This document shows positions 1 through 6,474 of a DNA stretch of 9,395 nucleotides, in pieces. Within the stretch, counting starts at the first letter, position 1, and the number at the start of each line of letters is the position of its first letter. The notes beneath the pieces are model-generated. The model was not told where the DNA came from. It searched no databases and saw only the letters and a list, made by a program, of their open reading frames with translations. A program made the translations under genes and the position numbers. Origin of the DNA: Chitinophaga pinensis (GTDB taxonomy: Bacteria; Bacteroidota; Bacteroidia; Flavobacteriales_D; Crocinitomicaceae); the NCBI GenBank assembly GCA_945868555.1, contig CAMBMC010000077.1, forward strand, positions 1-9,395, given 5' to 3'.

Positions 1-1699
1 ATTTCACCACTGCCATAAATGCTGCGTTGTCAGCGAATTTCAAGAATTCACGATCGTTTGCTGCTTTACCTTTCATTGAACCGTCTTTTGCGATGGCATT
101 CTTCAAGTTACTTGCAGCTGCGTCTGCATTGTTAGAACGTGCAGCAGCAACAGCTTTTAAATAAAATCCTTGAGCTGAATCTTTGTCAGCTGAAGCATCG
201 ATTGACTTCATAGCTCCTTCAGCGTTTCCGTTCAACAATTGAGCTAGCGCTGCGTTGAATGATTTGTCAGTTCCGAAGCTAGAAACTGCATCAGCATAGT
301 TTCCGTTTTGGATGTGAAGGATTCCCATGTTGTAGTTCACTTCTGAACCAGCACCTTTCGCTTGTCCAAGCAATTGTTTTGCTTTAGCGCGGTCACCTTT
401 AACACCGGCTATTGCAGCCAAGTTGTTTTTAGAAATCGCGTTGTCTTTGATGCTATTTGCTTTCTCAAACTTCGCTTTCGCCTCATCCATTTTGTTTTGC
501 ATGTACAACACCGCACCTGCATTGTTGAATGCACGGTTATCATTTGGATAGTTATTACAAGCTACATTGTAGATTGCCAACTTTTGGTTCAAGTCTTTCA
601 CTAATGTTGCGGTAAACAACATTTCTTCAAGGTTCAATGAATCTGGAGTTGAAGCAGCAAGCGCTTTCAATTCTTCATCCGTGTAACCAGTAAGATCGTA
701 GTTTACTATAACTTCACTTCTTCTCAATTTCGGGAAGATATTTTTATCTAGGTATGTAAATGTTTTACCCATGTTGCGCATTTCAGTCTCGCGTTGAGCA
801 GGATCCGCTTGCATCTCAAGAACACGAATAACTAAGTTTTTTTCGTCTTCGTTCATTGTAGAAGTACTCAACTCTTTTTTGAAACCGTTGAAGTCTTCAC
901 CTTTACCATTCAATACATAGACCTCACCTTGTGCAGCTGTATTTTTTGATTTTTTAGCGAGGTCCATCATTGTTTTCTTTCCTGCTTCAGCACGCTCTGT
1001 TGACAATGAGTTGTTTTTGTCTTCTTCTCCTTCAGGTGAAGCATAACCAACAACATCTATTGTTTTGATAGCAATTCGTGCATTCGCTTGTGCTGCAACT
1101 AACCATGCAGAGTAATCAGTGATGTCTTTCTCTTTTAACTCAGTTGCTTTCACCAAAGATTTTCCTTTGTCAAAGTTCAATTGAGAAACAAACGTTTCAG
1201 GTGTTACTCGCTTAAAATCATCTTTAGCGAAAATCACTTTGAAATCTTTGTTAACAAGGTATGGTGTGATAATCGTTGCATCAGCGATTTTAGTTTCTGT
1301 AAATGCGCCTTCTTTTTCTTTACCTCCCTTGTATACTTTACCTGTTACTTTCAAATCAGCATTTTCCATGTCTGCTTTGTAAACTGTAACATCTTCGTAA
1401 ACCATTTTTCCTCCTGGCTTATACTGAATAACGGAACCGTTACCAGTAGCTTTTTCTCCAAGTACAGTAACAGTTTTTAACGCCGTACTTCCTAACATTG
1501 GAGTGATTTCAGCACTCGCTTTTTTCTTAATCCCTTTCTCCGGGAAAGTTACTTCAACTCTCACACGGACAGAATCTCCGTGCATTTCAAGTGGGCTTGG
1601 CGTTACTTTGTATTGAAGGTCTTTCAAAAGGTCACAGCTCGATAGAAAGCTACCTGCAACAACCGCGAAAGCCAAGACTTTAATGCTTTGATTTTTCAT
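1..1699 (-). CDS. OmpA-like domain plus TPR-like repeat lipoprotein (3' end just outside window)
   Basis: The reading frame is open for 566 codons from ATG at 1699 to the left edge. The last visible residues (FMAVVK) look like a natural C-terminus, so the stop may be immediately outside. Residues 1-22 form a lipoprotein signal with a hydrophobic stretch and lipobox L19-S-S-C22, so export and lipid anchoring are expected. Residues about 160-330 resemble the OmpA C-terminal fold: a beta start at FVSQLNFDKG, then GYASPEG, then N229-x2-L-S-x2-R236-A. The usual Asp of the diaminopimelate-binding loop is replaced by the ASPEG variant often seen in Bacteroidota. Residues about 370-550 are helical TPR-like repeats rich in Ala, Asn and Lys. 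A role linking the outer membrane and the cell wall, or a scaffold role, is inference. No specific partner is visible. The gene is separated from folK by 91 bp and probably has its own promoter. Confidence 0.85.
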   Translation of the reverse strand, partial: MKNQSIKVLAFAVVAGSFLSSCDLLKDLQYKVTPSPLEMHGDSVRVRVEVTFPEKGIKKKASAEITPMLGSTALKTVTVLGEKATGNGSVIQYKPGGKMVYEDVTVYKADMENADLKVTGKVYKGGKEKEGAFTETKIADATIITPYLVNKDFKVIFAKDDFKRVTPETFVSQLNFDKGKSLVKATELKEKDITDYSAWLVAAQANARIAIKTIDVVGYASPEGEEDKNNSLSTERAEAGKKTMMDLAKKSKNTAAQGEVYVLNGKGEDFNGFKKELSTSTMNEDEKNLVIRVLEMQADPAQRETEMRNMGKTFTYLDKNIFPKLRRSEVIVNYDLTGYTDEELKALAASTPDSLNLEEMLFTATLVKDLNQKLAIYNVACNNYPNDNRAFNNAGAVLYMQNKMDEAKAKFEKANSIKDNAISKNNLAAIAGVKGDRAKAKQLLGQAKGAGSEVNYNMGILHIQNGNYADAVSSFGTDKSFNAALAQLLNGNAEGAMKSIDASADKDSAQGFYLKAVAAARSNNADAAASNLKNAIAKDGSMKGKAANDREFLKFADNAAFMAVVK

Positions 1700-1732
1700 A
1701 GTGTTTTATTTGTTCTTTACTAAATTTCGGGA

Positions 1733-1740
1733 CAATATTA
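1733..1740 (-). promoter_or_regulatory. Tentative -7 box for the OmpA-TPR lipoprotein gene
   Basis: The minus strand reads TAATATTG here, one mismatch from the Bacteroidota consensus TAnnTTTG. It ends 33 nt upstream of the ATG at 1699. No TTG-type -33 element is seen at the expected distance, so this is weak. The 91-bp gap between folK and this gene is AT-rich and holds no convincing terminator. Confidence 0.25.
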
Positions 1741-1790
1741 CGCAATAAAATTGATGTTGTATAATTTGTAGAGCATATTTATTCATTGTT

Positions 1791-2285
1791 CTATTTTAAT
1801 TCATAAATAGTTAATTCGCTTTTGTCTGAGCATTTTAAGGTCAGTTCCATGACCGATTTACAACTAACCGGGTCAATTGCATTGGGTTGAATGTCGCATA
1901 GCGGTCTTAACACGAAGATTCTCTCGCGAAATCGAGGATGCGGAATGCACAAATCGCTATTCTGTATAATTTTATTTTCAAATAGGATGATGTCCAAATC
2001 TATTGGGCGTGAGGTGTAAGCGCGGCTCGGGCTTTTTAATCGACCAAGATGACTTTCAATTTCTTTAAGCTCAATCAAAATGTCCTTTGGTTCCATTGTC
2101 GTTTGAACAACAATGCACCCATTTAGAAACAAGTTCTGTGATTCAAATCCTTGGGCCTTGTTTTCGTAGAAAGGCGAACACAATTGAAGTTGTCCAATTT
2201 TTGTTGTAATGCCTTGAATTGCTTCTTTTATAAAACGATCTCGATCACCTTGATTACTACCCAATGCAATGGTAACAAAACTCAT
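1791..2285 (-). CDS. folK: 2-amino-4-hydroxy-6-hydroxymethyldihydropteridine pyrophosphokinase
   Basis: This cytoplasmic folate-pathway enzyme transfers pyrophosphate from ATP to 6-hydroxymethyl-7,8-dihydropterin, the step before dihydropteroate synthase. With the chosen start it has 164 residues, the usual size for FolK. Motifs seen are GSNQGDR at 9-15 (start of the fold), RPIDLDI at 93-99 with the two magnesium-binding aspartates D96 and D98, and HPRFRER at 116-122 (nucleotide and pterin binding). I chose ATG 2285 because it forms a 4-nt ATGA overlap with the gldD stop, a classic coupling arrangement. An in-frame ATG two codons upstream (2291) is equally possible. It is the last gene of the apparent ssb-gldE-gldD-folK block. 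No folP or folB is nearby, so the link to gliding genes looks positional rather than functional. Confidence 0.93.
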   Translation of the reverse strand: MSFVTIALGSNQGDRDRFIKEAIQGITTKIGQLQLCSPFYENKAQGFESQNLFLNGCIVVQTTMEPKDILIELKEIESHLGRLKSPSRAYTSRPIDLDIILFENKIIQNSDLCIPHPRFRERIFVLRPLCDIQPNAIDPVSCKSVMELTLKCSDKSELTIYELK

Positions 2286-2860
2286 TTCCATTCAAAGGTA
2301 TTGATCATGCGAAGCAAGTCTGTCTTCAAATAGTTTAAACTTGGTCGAAGTGAATCGTAGTTTGGAGGTGTATTGAAATAGACAACACCACTCACAAAGG
2401 TTGTCGTTGAGTCTGTTAGGTAAAATTGAAAGGGTGATGCCACATCCCCTTGCAGCTCAAAGATGGTCCCAAAGACGCGTGCATCTGAACGGATGATATT
2501 TGAATCGTTGATTGCCGTTGCTTTGAGCTTGTGTTCTTCTACCTTGTCGTTGGCAAAATTTACATATTTAGCAAGGGGTTCTTGCATAGTAATGTATGAA
2601 AAATGAATTATTCCATTTAAGGGGCCCAAATCAATGTCTTTATGGCACGTGAAGTCGGTTTGACCTGGCTGCGCTGCAATATCTTTCACTTCATATTGTT
2701 TTGAAATGTCAAAGTGATAGCCACATCCGCTCGTGTAATGTGCGTATTCATGTACGGGGAGCTCTGACCTTAAGTAGGTAGGGGGCTTTGGAATCAGTAA
2801 ATCGTCGCCGCAGGAGGAAACAAAAAAAAAGGTGATCATCAAATATGCGAATATTCTCAT
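2282..2860 (-). CDS. gldD: Gliding motility lipoprotein GldD
   Basis: GldD is a lipoprotein known from Flavobacterium johnsoniae to be required for gliding motility, the process powered by the machinery shared with type IX secretion. The 192-residue product has a short lipoprotein signal: residues 3-14 are hydrophobic, followed by lipobox V14-S-S-C17. The sequence after it (PKPPTYLR at 25-32, then a Tyr/His-rich stretch) and Cys72 in the FTCHKDI segment resemble the GldD family; Cys46 is a further cysteine that could pair with it. The ATG at 2860 is preferred to an upstream in-frame ATG at 2893. It lies 1 nt after the gldE stop and puts the signal peptide right at the N-terminus, whereas the upstream start would add 11 residues overlapping gldE. 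Adjacent gldE strongly supports the call. Confidence 0.92.
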   Translation of the reverse strand: MRIFAYLMITFFFVSSCGDDLLIPKPPTYLRSELPVHEYAHYTSGCGYHFDISKQYEVKDIAAQPGQTDFTCHKDIDLGPLNGIIHFSYITMQEPLAKYVNFANDKVEEHKLKATAINDSNIIRSDARVFGTIFELQGDVASPFQFYLTDSTTTFVSGVVYFNTPPNYDSLRPSLNYLKTDLLRMINTFEWK

Positions 2861-2861
2861 G

Positions 2862-4127
2862 TTAATCTTCTTTAGGAACGATTGCTTTAACAAGCTTTAT
2901 GCGTCGTTTGTCGGAGGAGTCAACGACAAGTTTAATTGGTCCGACCGTGATGAATTCATTGTTCCGCAAAATGCGTTCAGCGTTTTCAACGATAAATCCT
3001 CCCAACGTTTCAGATCCGCCTTTCATCGCATCGAATTCTCGTCCGTCGATGTCCATTACCTTATAGAAATCAACCAAAGAGGTCCTTCCTTCAAACAGGT
3101 AAGTGTGTTCATCTATTTTTGTGTAGACGACATCTGCCACATCGTATTCGTCGGTAATGTCTCCAACAATTTCCTCTAGAATATCGTCGAGCGTTATAAT
3201 GCCACTTGCACCACCATATTCATCGACAACTACCGCCATGTGCATTTTTACTTCCTGAAAATCTTTTAGCAAGTCATCAATTTTTTTGTTTTCTGGAACA
3301 AACATAGGCTTGCGCAAAAGCGTATTCCATTCAAATTCTTCAGATTTATCTAAATGTGGAAGCAGATCTTTTATATAAAGTATCCCAATCACATTGTCAA
3401 CAGAGTCTCGATAAACGGGCACCCTAGAATAGCCATTTTCTCGGATCACCTTGAGTACTTCCGAGAAAGGTTGTGTTTCCTTTAGGGCAATGATATCGAG
3501 ACGAGGACACATGATCTGACAACATTCGGTACTTCCGAAACGAATGATGCCTTCCAAAATCTTATGTTCTTCTTCGCTTGTATGTTCTTCTTTTGTCAAG
3601 GCAATGGCCTGTTCGAGTTCGTCGGATGAGATGATTATGCCATGCTTTCGCGCGCGTTTTTGAATGATTTTCGTTCCATTCACCAAAAGCCATTTCAACC
3701 ATGAGATAGGGGGTAGTCTGCGCATAAAGTTGATCGGATGCGCCATGGTTCGAGCCATTAATAAGGCGTTTTTTGTCGAGTAAATTTTTGGGACCACTTC
3801 GCCAAACAACAGGATTGTCAATGTAATCCCGACCACTTCGATCAGAAAACGAATTGAAGGATTTGTGCTGGTGTTTGGAAAGAAGTCATTTAAAAGTGCT
3901 GTTGAGATGATGACAATTCCAATGTTGACGAAGTTGTTGGCAATCAATAGAGTCGCCAAAATCTCTTTTGGGTCGTCTAGAAGTTCCAATGCTATTTGTG
4001 CTGATTTGTTTTCATCTTGCCTCAGTGCTTCTTTCTCTGTTGGACTAAGCGAAAAGAATGCGCTTTCGGATCCGGAAGCCAGTGCCGACATACAAAGCAA
4101 TACAATGATGATGATTATGTAAATCAT
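2862..4127 (-). CDS. gldE: Gliding motility-associated membrane protein GldE (CNNM/CBS/CorC family)
   Basis: The 421-residue protein has the hemolysin C / CorC-like architecture. Residues 1-150 are a DUF21 (CNNM) membrane domain with hydrophobic segments near 1-18, 55-80 and 92-112 and the motif ASGSESAFFSLSP at 17-29. A pair of CBS domains spans about 200-325, with VPVYRD at 236-241 and VDEYGGASGIITLDDILEE at 301-319. A CorC_HlyC domain covers about 335-415. Family relatives are linked to divalent-cation transport. The GldE name follows from the position directly before gldD, as in Flavobacterium. The membrane protein starts almost at the first transmembrane helix, and from memory it lacks the longer N-terminal tail of some GldE proteins. 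A 61-bp gap separates it from ssb; I see no promoter or terminator in that gap, so read-through from ssb is likely. Confidence 0.9.
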   Translation of the reverse strand: MIYIIIIIVLLCMSALASGSESAFFSLSPTEKEALRQDENKSAQIALELLDDPKEILATLLIANNFVNIGIVIISTALLNDFFPNTSTNPSIRFLIEVVGITLTILLFGEVVPKIYSTKNALLMARTMAHPINFMRRLPPISWLKWLLVNGTKIIQKRARKHGIIISSDELEQAIALTKEEHTSEEEHKILEGIIRFGSTECCQIMCPRLDIIALKETQPFSEVLKVIRENGYSRVPVYRDSVDNVIGILYIKDLLPHLDKSEEFEWNTLLRKPMFVPENKKIDDLLKDFQEVKMHMAVVVDEYGGASGIITLDDILEEIVGDITDEYDVADVVYTKIDEHTYLFEGRTSLVDFYKVMDIDGREFDAMKGGSETLGGFIVENAERILRNNEFITVGPIKLVVDSSDKRRIKLVKAIVPKED

Positions 4128-4188
4128 TGTACATTAAAAATGAAAGGTTGCCAATGTGCTGTGGTATTCAATGTGTGTAATAAAAGAT

Positions 4189-4644
4189 TTAAAAAGGAAG
4201 TACCTCATCTGGACCTTCACTTTGCGAATTGTCGCTCATTGGAGGAAGTGCGGGAGGCGTTCCTTCAGTTGAATATGGCGCTTGATTTGCTTGAGAATGC
4301 GTATTTTCTGGCTTTGAAAGTATGGTCATCTCATCGGCAACGATATCTAAGGCATACCGTGTATTTCCTTCTTTGTCCTGATAAGACCTCTTTTTTAATT
4401 TGCCCTCAACATAAATTTTAAATCCCTTTTTCACATATTTTTCTGTGATTTCTGCCAAACGACGCCACAATACGATGTCATGCCAATCAGTGATTTCCTT
4501 TTTCTCGCCTGTTTCTTTGTCTGTATATGTTTCAGATGTGGCCATTGAAAAAGTAGCCTTTACGGTTCCGTTTTGTAAGCGGTGAACCTCAGGATCCTTT
4601 CCAACGTTGCCAATTAAAATCACTTTATTTACACTTCCTGCCAT
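4189..4644 (-). CDS. ssb: Single-stranded DNA-binding protein
   Basis: SSB coats single-stranded DNA during replication, recombination and repair and recruits partner enzymes through its C-terminal tip. The 151-residue product begins MAGSVNKVILIGNVGKDPE, the usual start of the OB fold. The fold runs to about residue 110, with typical WHDIVLWRRLAE and YVKKGFKIYVEGKLKKRSYQ segments. A low-complexity Pro/Ser/Gln linker follows, ending in the acidic-hydrophobic tip DEVLPF, a variant of the DDDIPF tip. I chose ATG 4644 over an in-frame ATG 12 codons upstream (4680) because the family starts there and because a perfect -7 promoter box lies between the two, which would leave the upstream start untranscribed. 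It appears to lead the ssb-gldE-gldD-folK block. Confidence 0.96.
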   Translation of the reverse strand: MAGSVNKVILIGNVGKDPEVHRLQNGTVKATFSMATSETYTDKETGEKKEITDWHDIVLWRRLAEITEKYVKKGFKIYVEGKLKKRSYQDKEGNTRYALDIVADEMTILSKPENTHSQANQAPYSTEGTPPALPPMSDNSQSEGPDEVLPF

Positions 4645-4662
4645 GAGATTTGCTTTGAAACA

Positions 4663-4670
4663 CAAATATA
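4663..4670 (-). promoter_or_regulatory. Promoter -7 box for ssb
   Basis: The minus strand reads TATATTTG, an exact match to the Bacteroidota -7 consensus TAnnTTTG, ending 18 nt before the ssb ATG. The nearest upstream TTG is 29 nt away, further than the usual roughly 19-21 nt, so no good -33 element is visible. The predicted leader would be short, about a dozen bases. This box also supports the shorter ssb start. It is the only exact -7 box found between mutY and gldE. Confidence 0.55.
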
Positions 4671-4732
4671 CATTATTCACTGAGAGTTTATTCGCGTGTC
4701 AAGAATAATTCAACACACAGATTTATTGGTGA

Positions 4733-5755
4733 TCACAGCGAATGTGCCTCGAGGTATTTATCTATTAGACGGGGAATTGGAAAATCTTGAATGGCAGAAT
4801 TTTGAATCAATATCCAGTCGGTTTCGGACTTGATGTCGGTGGGTACGATATGGTAAAACCGGGCGGTAATGCGCTGGTGTGAGAGCAAGTGGATGAGGGG
4901 GGATGAAATCTCAACAATATGGTCGAGGTGCGCACTGTGTGAGACGTCTAAAGGGCCGTCAATTTCTGTTTCAATCAATGGAAATTGATAAAGTTCCTCC
5001 CAAATGTCTCGGCCTTTGCGTTGTTGTATATATGTGTTTCCTTCTATGTTGAAAATTAGGTAATGGAAAAAGCGATTTCTTACGGCTTGTTTTTTTGTTT
5101 TCACAGGACGTACGTTGATGGTCTTATTTGCAAAGGCGAGGCAGCTTCCCTGCAATACGCACGTGGAGCACTTTGGTTTTTTTGGGGTGCAATGGAGTGC
5201 GCCAAACTCCATAATGGCTTGGTTGTGCAGTGCAGGCCGCTGCGGGTCAATCAAGGTTTCCGCTAATGATTTAAAGAGTTTTACGCCTGTTGTAGAATTT
5301 ATGGCTGCATCAATGTCAAAATGTCGTGCAAGGACACGGTACACATTGCCATCTACAACAGGCACATTTTCATTAAAGGCAAACGAGGCAATCGCTGCTG
5401 CTGTATACGGACCTATTCCTTTGAGCGTGATGAGCTCTGCATACGATTTTGGGAAAACACCATTCAGTTCTGAAGAAATGAATTTTGCCGTTTGATGCAA
5501 GTTTCGTGCTCTACTGTAATAGCCTAGCCCTTGCCAATGATTCAGAATGGTTTGTAAATCCGCATCTGCCAAATCGAATAAAGTTGGAAAGCGTTCAATG
5601 AAGAGGTAGTAATAAGAAATGCCTTGATCAACACGTGTTTGCTGCAAAATAACCTCCGATAACCAGATGAAATAGGGGTCATTTGTCTCTCTCCAAGGCA
5701 AGTCTCGTTTTGTTTGTCTATACCAATCGGCTATTTGTAGATGAAAATCAGTCAT
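4733..5755 (-). CDS. mutY: A/G-specific adenine DNA glycosylase
   Basis: MutY removes adenine mispaired with 8-oxoguanine, preventing G-to-T transversions. The 340-residue protein has every key element. The catalytic Glu34 and the QQTRV motif follow at 38-42. The helix-hairpin-helix LKGIGPYTAAAIASFAF is at 111-127. The catalytic Asp135 is in VPVVDGNVYRV. The iron-sulphur loop is C189-x6-C196-x2-C199-x5-C205. Residues about 225-340 form the NUDIX-like 8-oxoG recognition domain, which is more divergent. The start at ATG 5755 fits the family N-terminus directly before the WYRQTKRDLPWR segment. It is divergent from the HU gene and 88 bp upstream of ssb, and it has its own -7 box. The mutY-ssb-gldE-gldD order is one I recall from flavobacteria. 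Confidence 0.97.
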   Translation of the reverse strand: MTDFHLQIADWYRQTKRDLPWRETNDPYFIWLSEVILQQTRVDQGISYYYLFIERFPTLFDLADADLQTILNHWQGLGYYSRARNLHQTAKFISSELNGVFPKSYAELITLKGIGPYTAAAIASFAFNENVPVVDGNVYRVLARHFDIDAAINSTTGVKLFKSLAETLIDPQRPALHNQAIMEFGALHCTPKKPKCSTCVLQGSCLAFANKTINVRPVKTKKQAVRNRFFHYLIFNIEGNTYIQQRKGRDIWEELYQFPLIETEIDGPLDVSHSAHLDHIVEISSPLIHLLSHQRITARFYHIVPTDIKSETDWILIQNSAIQDFPIPRLIDKYLEAHSL

Positions 5756-5788
5756 TCGGGGAAAAATCTAAATTTAAACACGTATTTA

Positions 5789-5796
5789 CAAAGGTA
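5789..5796 (-). promoter_or_regulatory. Promoter -7 box for mutY
   Basis: The minus strand reads TACCTTTG, an exact TAnnTTTG match, ending 33 nt upstream of the mutY ATG. There is no TTG at the expected -33 position. The place where that element would sit coincides with the -7 box of the divergent HU promoter, so the two promoters overlap. Confidence 0.55.
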
Positions 5797-5810
5797 GAAT
5801 CTTTAAGTAA

Positions 5811-5824
5811 GTTACATTTGTAAC
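5811..5824. repeat. Short perfect inverted repeat over the HU promoter
   Basis: The arms GTTACA (5811-5816) and TGTAAC (5819-5824) are exact reverse complements around a 2-bp centre. The element covers the whole HU -7 box and the expected upstream region of the mutY promoter, the position expected for an operator. A 6-bp arm at a fixed spacing is expected about twice by chance in a window this size, so only the location makes it notable. Confidence 0.35.
5813..5820 (+). promoter_or_regulatory. Promoter -7 box for the HU gene
   Basis: TACATTTG is an exact TAnnTTTG match, 49 nt upstream of the HU ATG. The predicted leader is about 40 nt, very rich in A and poor in G, with no Shine-Dalgarno sequence. 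That is the expected leader type for well-expressed Bacteroidota genes. Confidence 0.6.
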
Positions 5825-5869
5825 ATAACTGCAATAAACCAAAAAAAATAAAAACTAAACTAAAACAAC

Positions 5870-6160
5870 ATGACTAAAGCAGACATCGTAGCGGATATTG
5901 CTGACACTACTGGGCTTGAAAGAGCAGAGGCCTTGAAGGCTGTGGAAGCGTTTATGACATCCATCAAATCATCTTTAGCAGATGGTCAAAATGTGTACTT
6001 GAGAGGTTTTGGTAGCTTCATCGTTAAAGAGCGTGCTGAAAAAACTGGTCGTAACATTTCGAAAAACACGACCATCATTATTCCTGCACACAACATCCCA
6101 TCATTTAAGCCAGCAAAAACTTTTGTTGACGAAGTGAAGAACAAAGTTGTTGTGAAATAA
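5870..6160 (+). CDS. hup: HU/IHF-family DNA-binding protein
   Basis: HU proteins are small dimeric nucleoid proteins that bend DNA with little sequence preference. The 96-residue product has the helical dimerisation half at 1-40, the signature YLRGFGSFIVKERAEKTGRN at about 43-62, the flexible beta-arm at about 55-75, and the C-terminal segment IPSFKPAKTFVDEVK. The arm reads RNISKNTT where E. coli-type HU has the intercalating proline (RNP). From memory this Ile form is normal in flavobacterial HU rather than a defect. The ATG follows an A-rich leader typical of strong expression. The gene is monocistronic by appearance, with a -7 box upstream and a strong terminator 51 nt after the stop. The symbol hup is generic. 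Confidence 0.95.
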   Translation: MTKADIVADIADTTGLERAEALKAVEAFMTSIKSSLADGQNVYLRGFGSFIVKERAEKTGRNISKNTTIIIPAHNIPSFKPAKTFVDEVKNKVVVK

Positions 6161-6181
6161 AAATGTTCTTTTTTCGAGTTG

Positions 6182-6211
6182 TTTGAAATTCGGATGAAAT
6201 CCTTATCTTTG
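6182..6211 (+). promoter_or_regulatory. Promoter for the 29-residue protein / rng / recX unit
   Basis: TTTG at 6182-6185 and TATCTTTG at 6204-6211 match the Bacteroidota -33 (TTTG or TTG) and -7 (TAnnTTTG) elements with an 18-nt spacer. It is the only promoter in the window with both elements in place. The -7 box touches the 5' arm of the HU terminator, so transcription should start inside that arm, a few bases after 6211. Confidence 0.65.
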
Positions 6212-6244
6212 CACTCCCGTTTTAACAGCGGGAGTGTTTTTTTT
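6212..6244 (+). terminator. Intrinsic terminator of the HU gene
   Basis: An 8-bp perfect GC-rich stem is formed by CACTCCCG (6212-6219) and CGGGAGTG (6229-6236) with a 9-nt loop. It is followed by eight consecutive T residues (6237-6244). This is a textbook rho-independent terminator, 51 nt after the HU stop codon. Its 5' arm lies right behind the -7 box of the downstream promoter. Confidence 0.85.
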
Positions 6245-6295
6245 CAGTAAAAAGGCACCGAATACACTCGAATATAATAACTTAAAAATAATATT

Positions 6296-6385
6296 ATGCC
6301 AAGCGGTAAAAAGAGAAAAAGACATAAGATGTCGACTCACAAACGCAAGAAAAGATTGCGGAAGAATCGTCACAAGAAGAAATAA
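6296..6385 (+). CDS. 29-residue basic protein of the mS38/bS22 (AURKAIP1/COX24) type
   Basis: The tiny reading frame starts MPSGKKRKRH and ends KNRHKKK. By my count 20 of its 29 residues are Lys, Arg or His, and there is no acidic residue. I recognise it as the small conserved Bacteroidota protein annotated with the AURKAIP1/COX24 domain, whose relatives are mitochondrial mS38 and mycobacterial bS22, small-subunit ribosomal proteins near the decoding region. A role in the small ribosomal subunit is inferred from that family. It follows its own promoter by 84 nt, with an A-rich leader (cttaaaaataatatt) and no Shine-Dalgarno sequence, as for highly expressed genes here. rng starts 89 bp downstream, separated by a hairpin. 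It is short enough to be missed by usual length cut-offs. Confidence 0.85.
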   Translation: MPSGKKRKRHKMSTHKRKKRLRKNRHKKK

Positions 6386-6411
6386 CTTCTGTTACAACAT
6401 TCATATTTTTT

Positions 6412-6449
6412 TAGGAACTTAGCGGGGAGTGCTCGCTAGGTTTTTCCTA
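6412..6449 (+). terminator. Hairpin with T5 tract in front of rng (partial terminator or attenuator)
   Basis: The core stem pairs 6418-6426 (CTTAGCGGG) with 6432-6440 (CGCTAGG and its two upstream bases), including two G-T wobbles, around loop GAGTG. It is followed by TTTTT (6441-6445). An outer stem of TAGGAA (6412-6417) with TTCCTA (6444-6449) can form instead of leaving the T tract free, creating a 3-nt bulge. No separate promoter is seen between it and rng, so a full terminator would silence rng. Attenuation, or an RNA-processing or stability element, fits better. Confidence 0.45.
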
Positions 6450-6474
6450 TTTCATTAACTTAAAATCAGCTTTC

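Noticed and set aside
362..1480. Plus-strand open frames at 362-604 and 1181-1480
   Set aside because: They are antisense to the long, uninterrupted OmpA-TPR lipoprotein frame and have no recognisable motifs; their composition looks like a reverse-strand shadow.
2293..2300. TACCTTTG on the minus strand directly before folK
   Set aside because: It is an exact -7 box match that could give a nearly leaderless folK mRNA. However, it lies in coding sequence of gldD (the NTFEW codons), has no -33 partner, and the ATGA coupling already explains folK expression.
4017..4421. Plus-strand frame across the gldE-ssb gap
   Set aside because: It overlaps well-supported gldE and ssb on the other strand and resembles no protein family.
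5115..5495. Plus-strand frames within mutY
   Set aside because: mutY has every catalytic and cluster residue in the opposite strand, so these are shadows.
5870..6160. Loss of the intercalating proline in HU (RNI instead of RNP)
   Set aside because: It looked like a missing key residue, but I recall the same RNISKNT arm in other flavobacterial HU proteins, so it is a family trait rather than an anomaly.
6234..6422. 62-codon plus-strand frame over the 29-residue gene
   Set aside because: It starts in the T tract of the HU terminator and is out of frame with the conserved basic protein, which I recognise. The longer frame has no family features.
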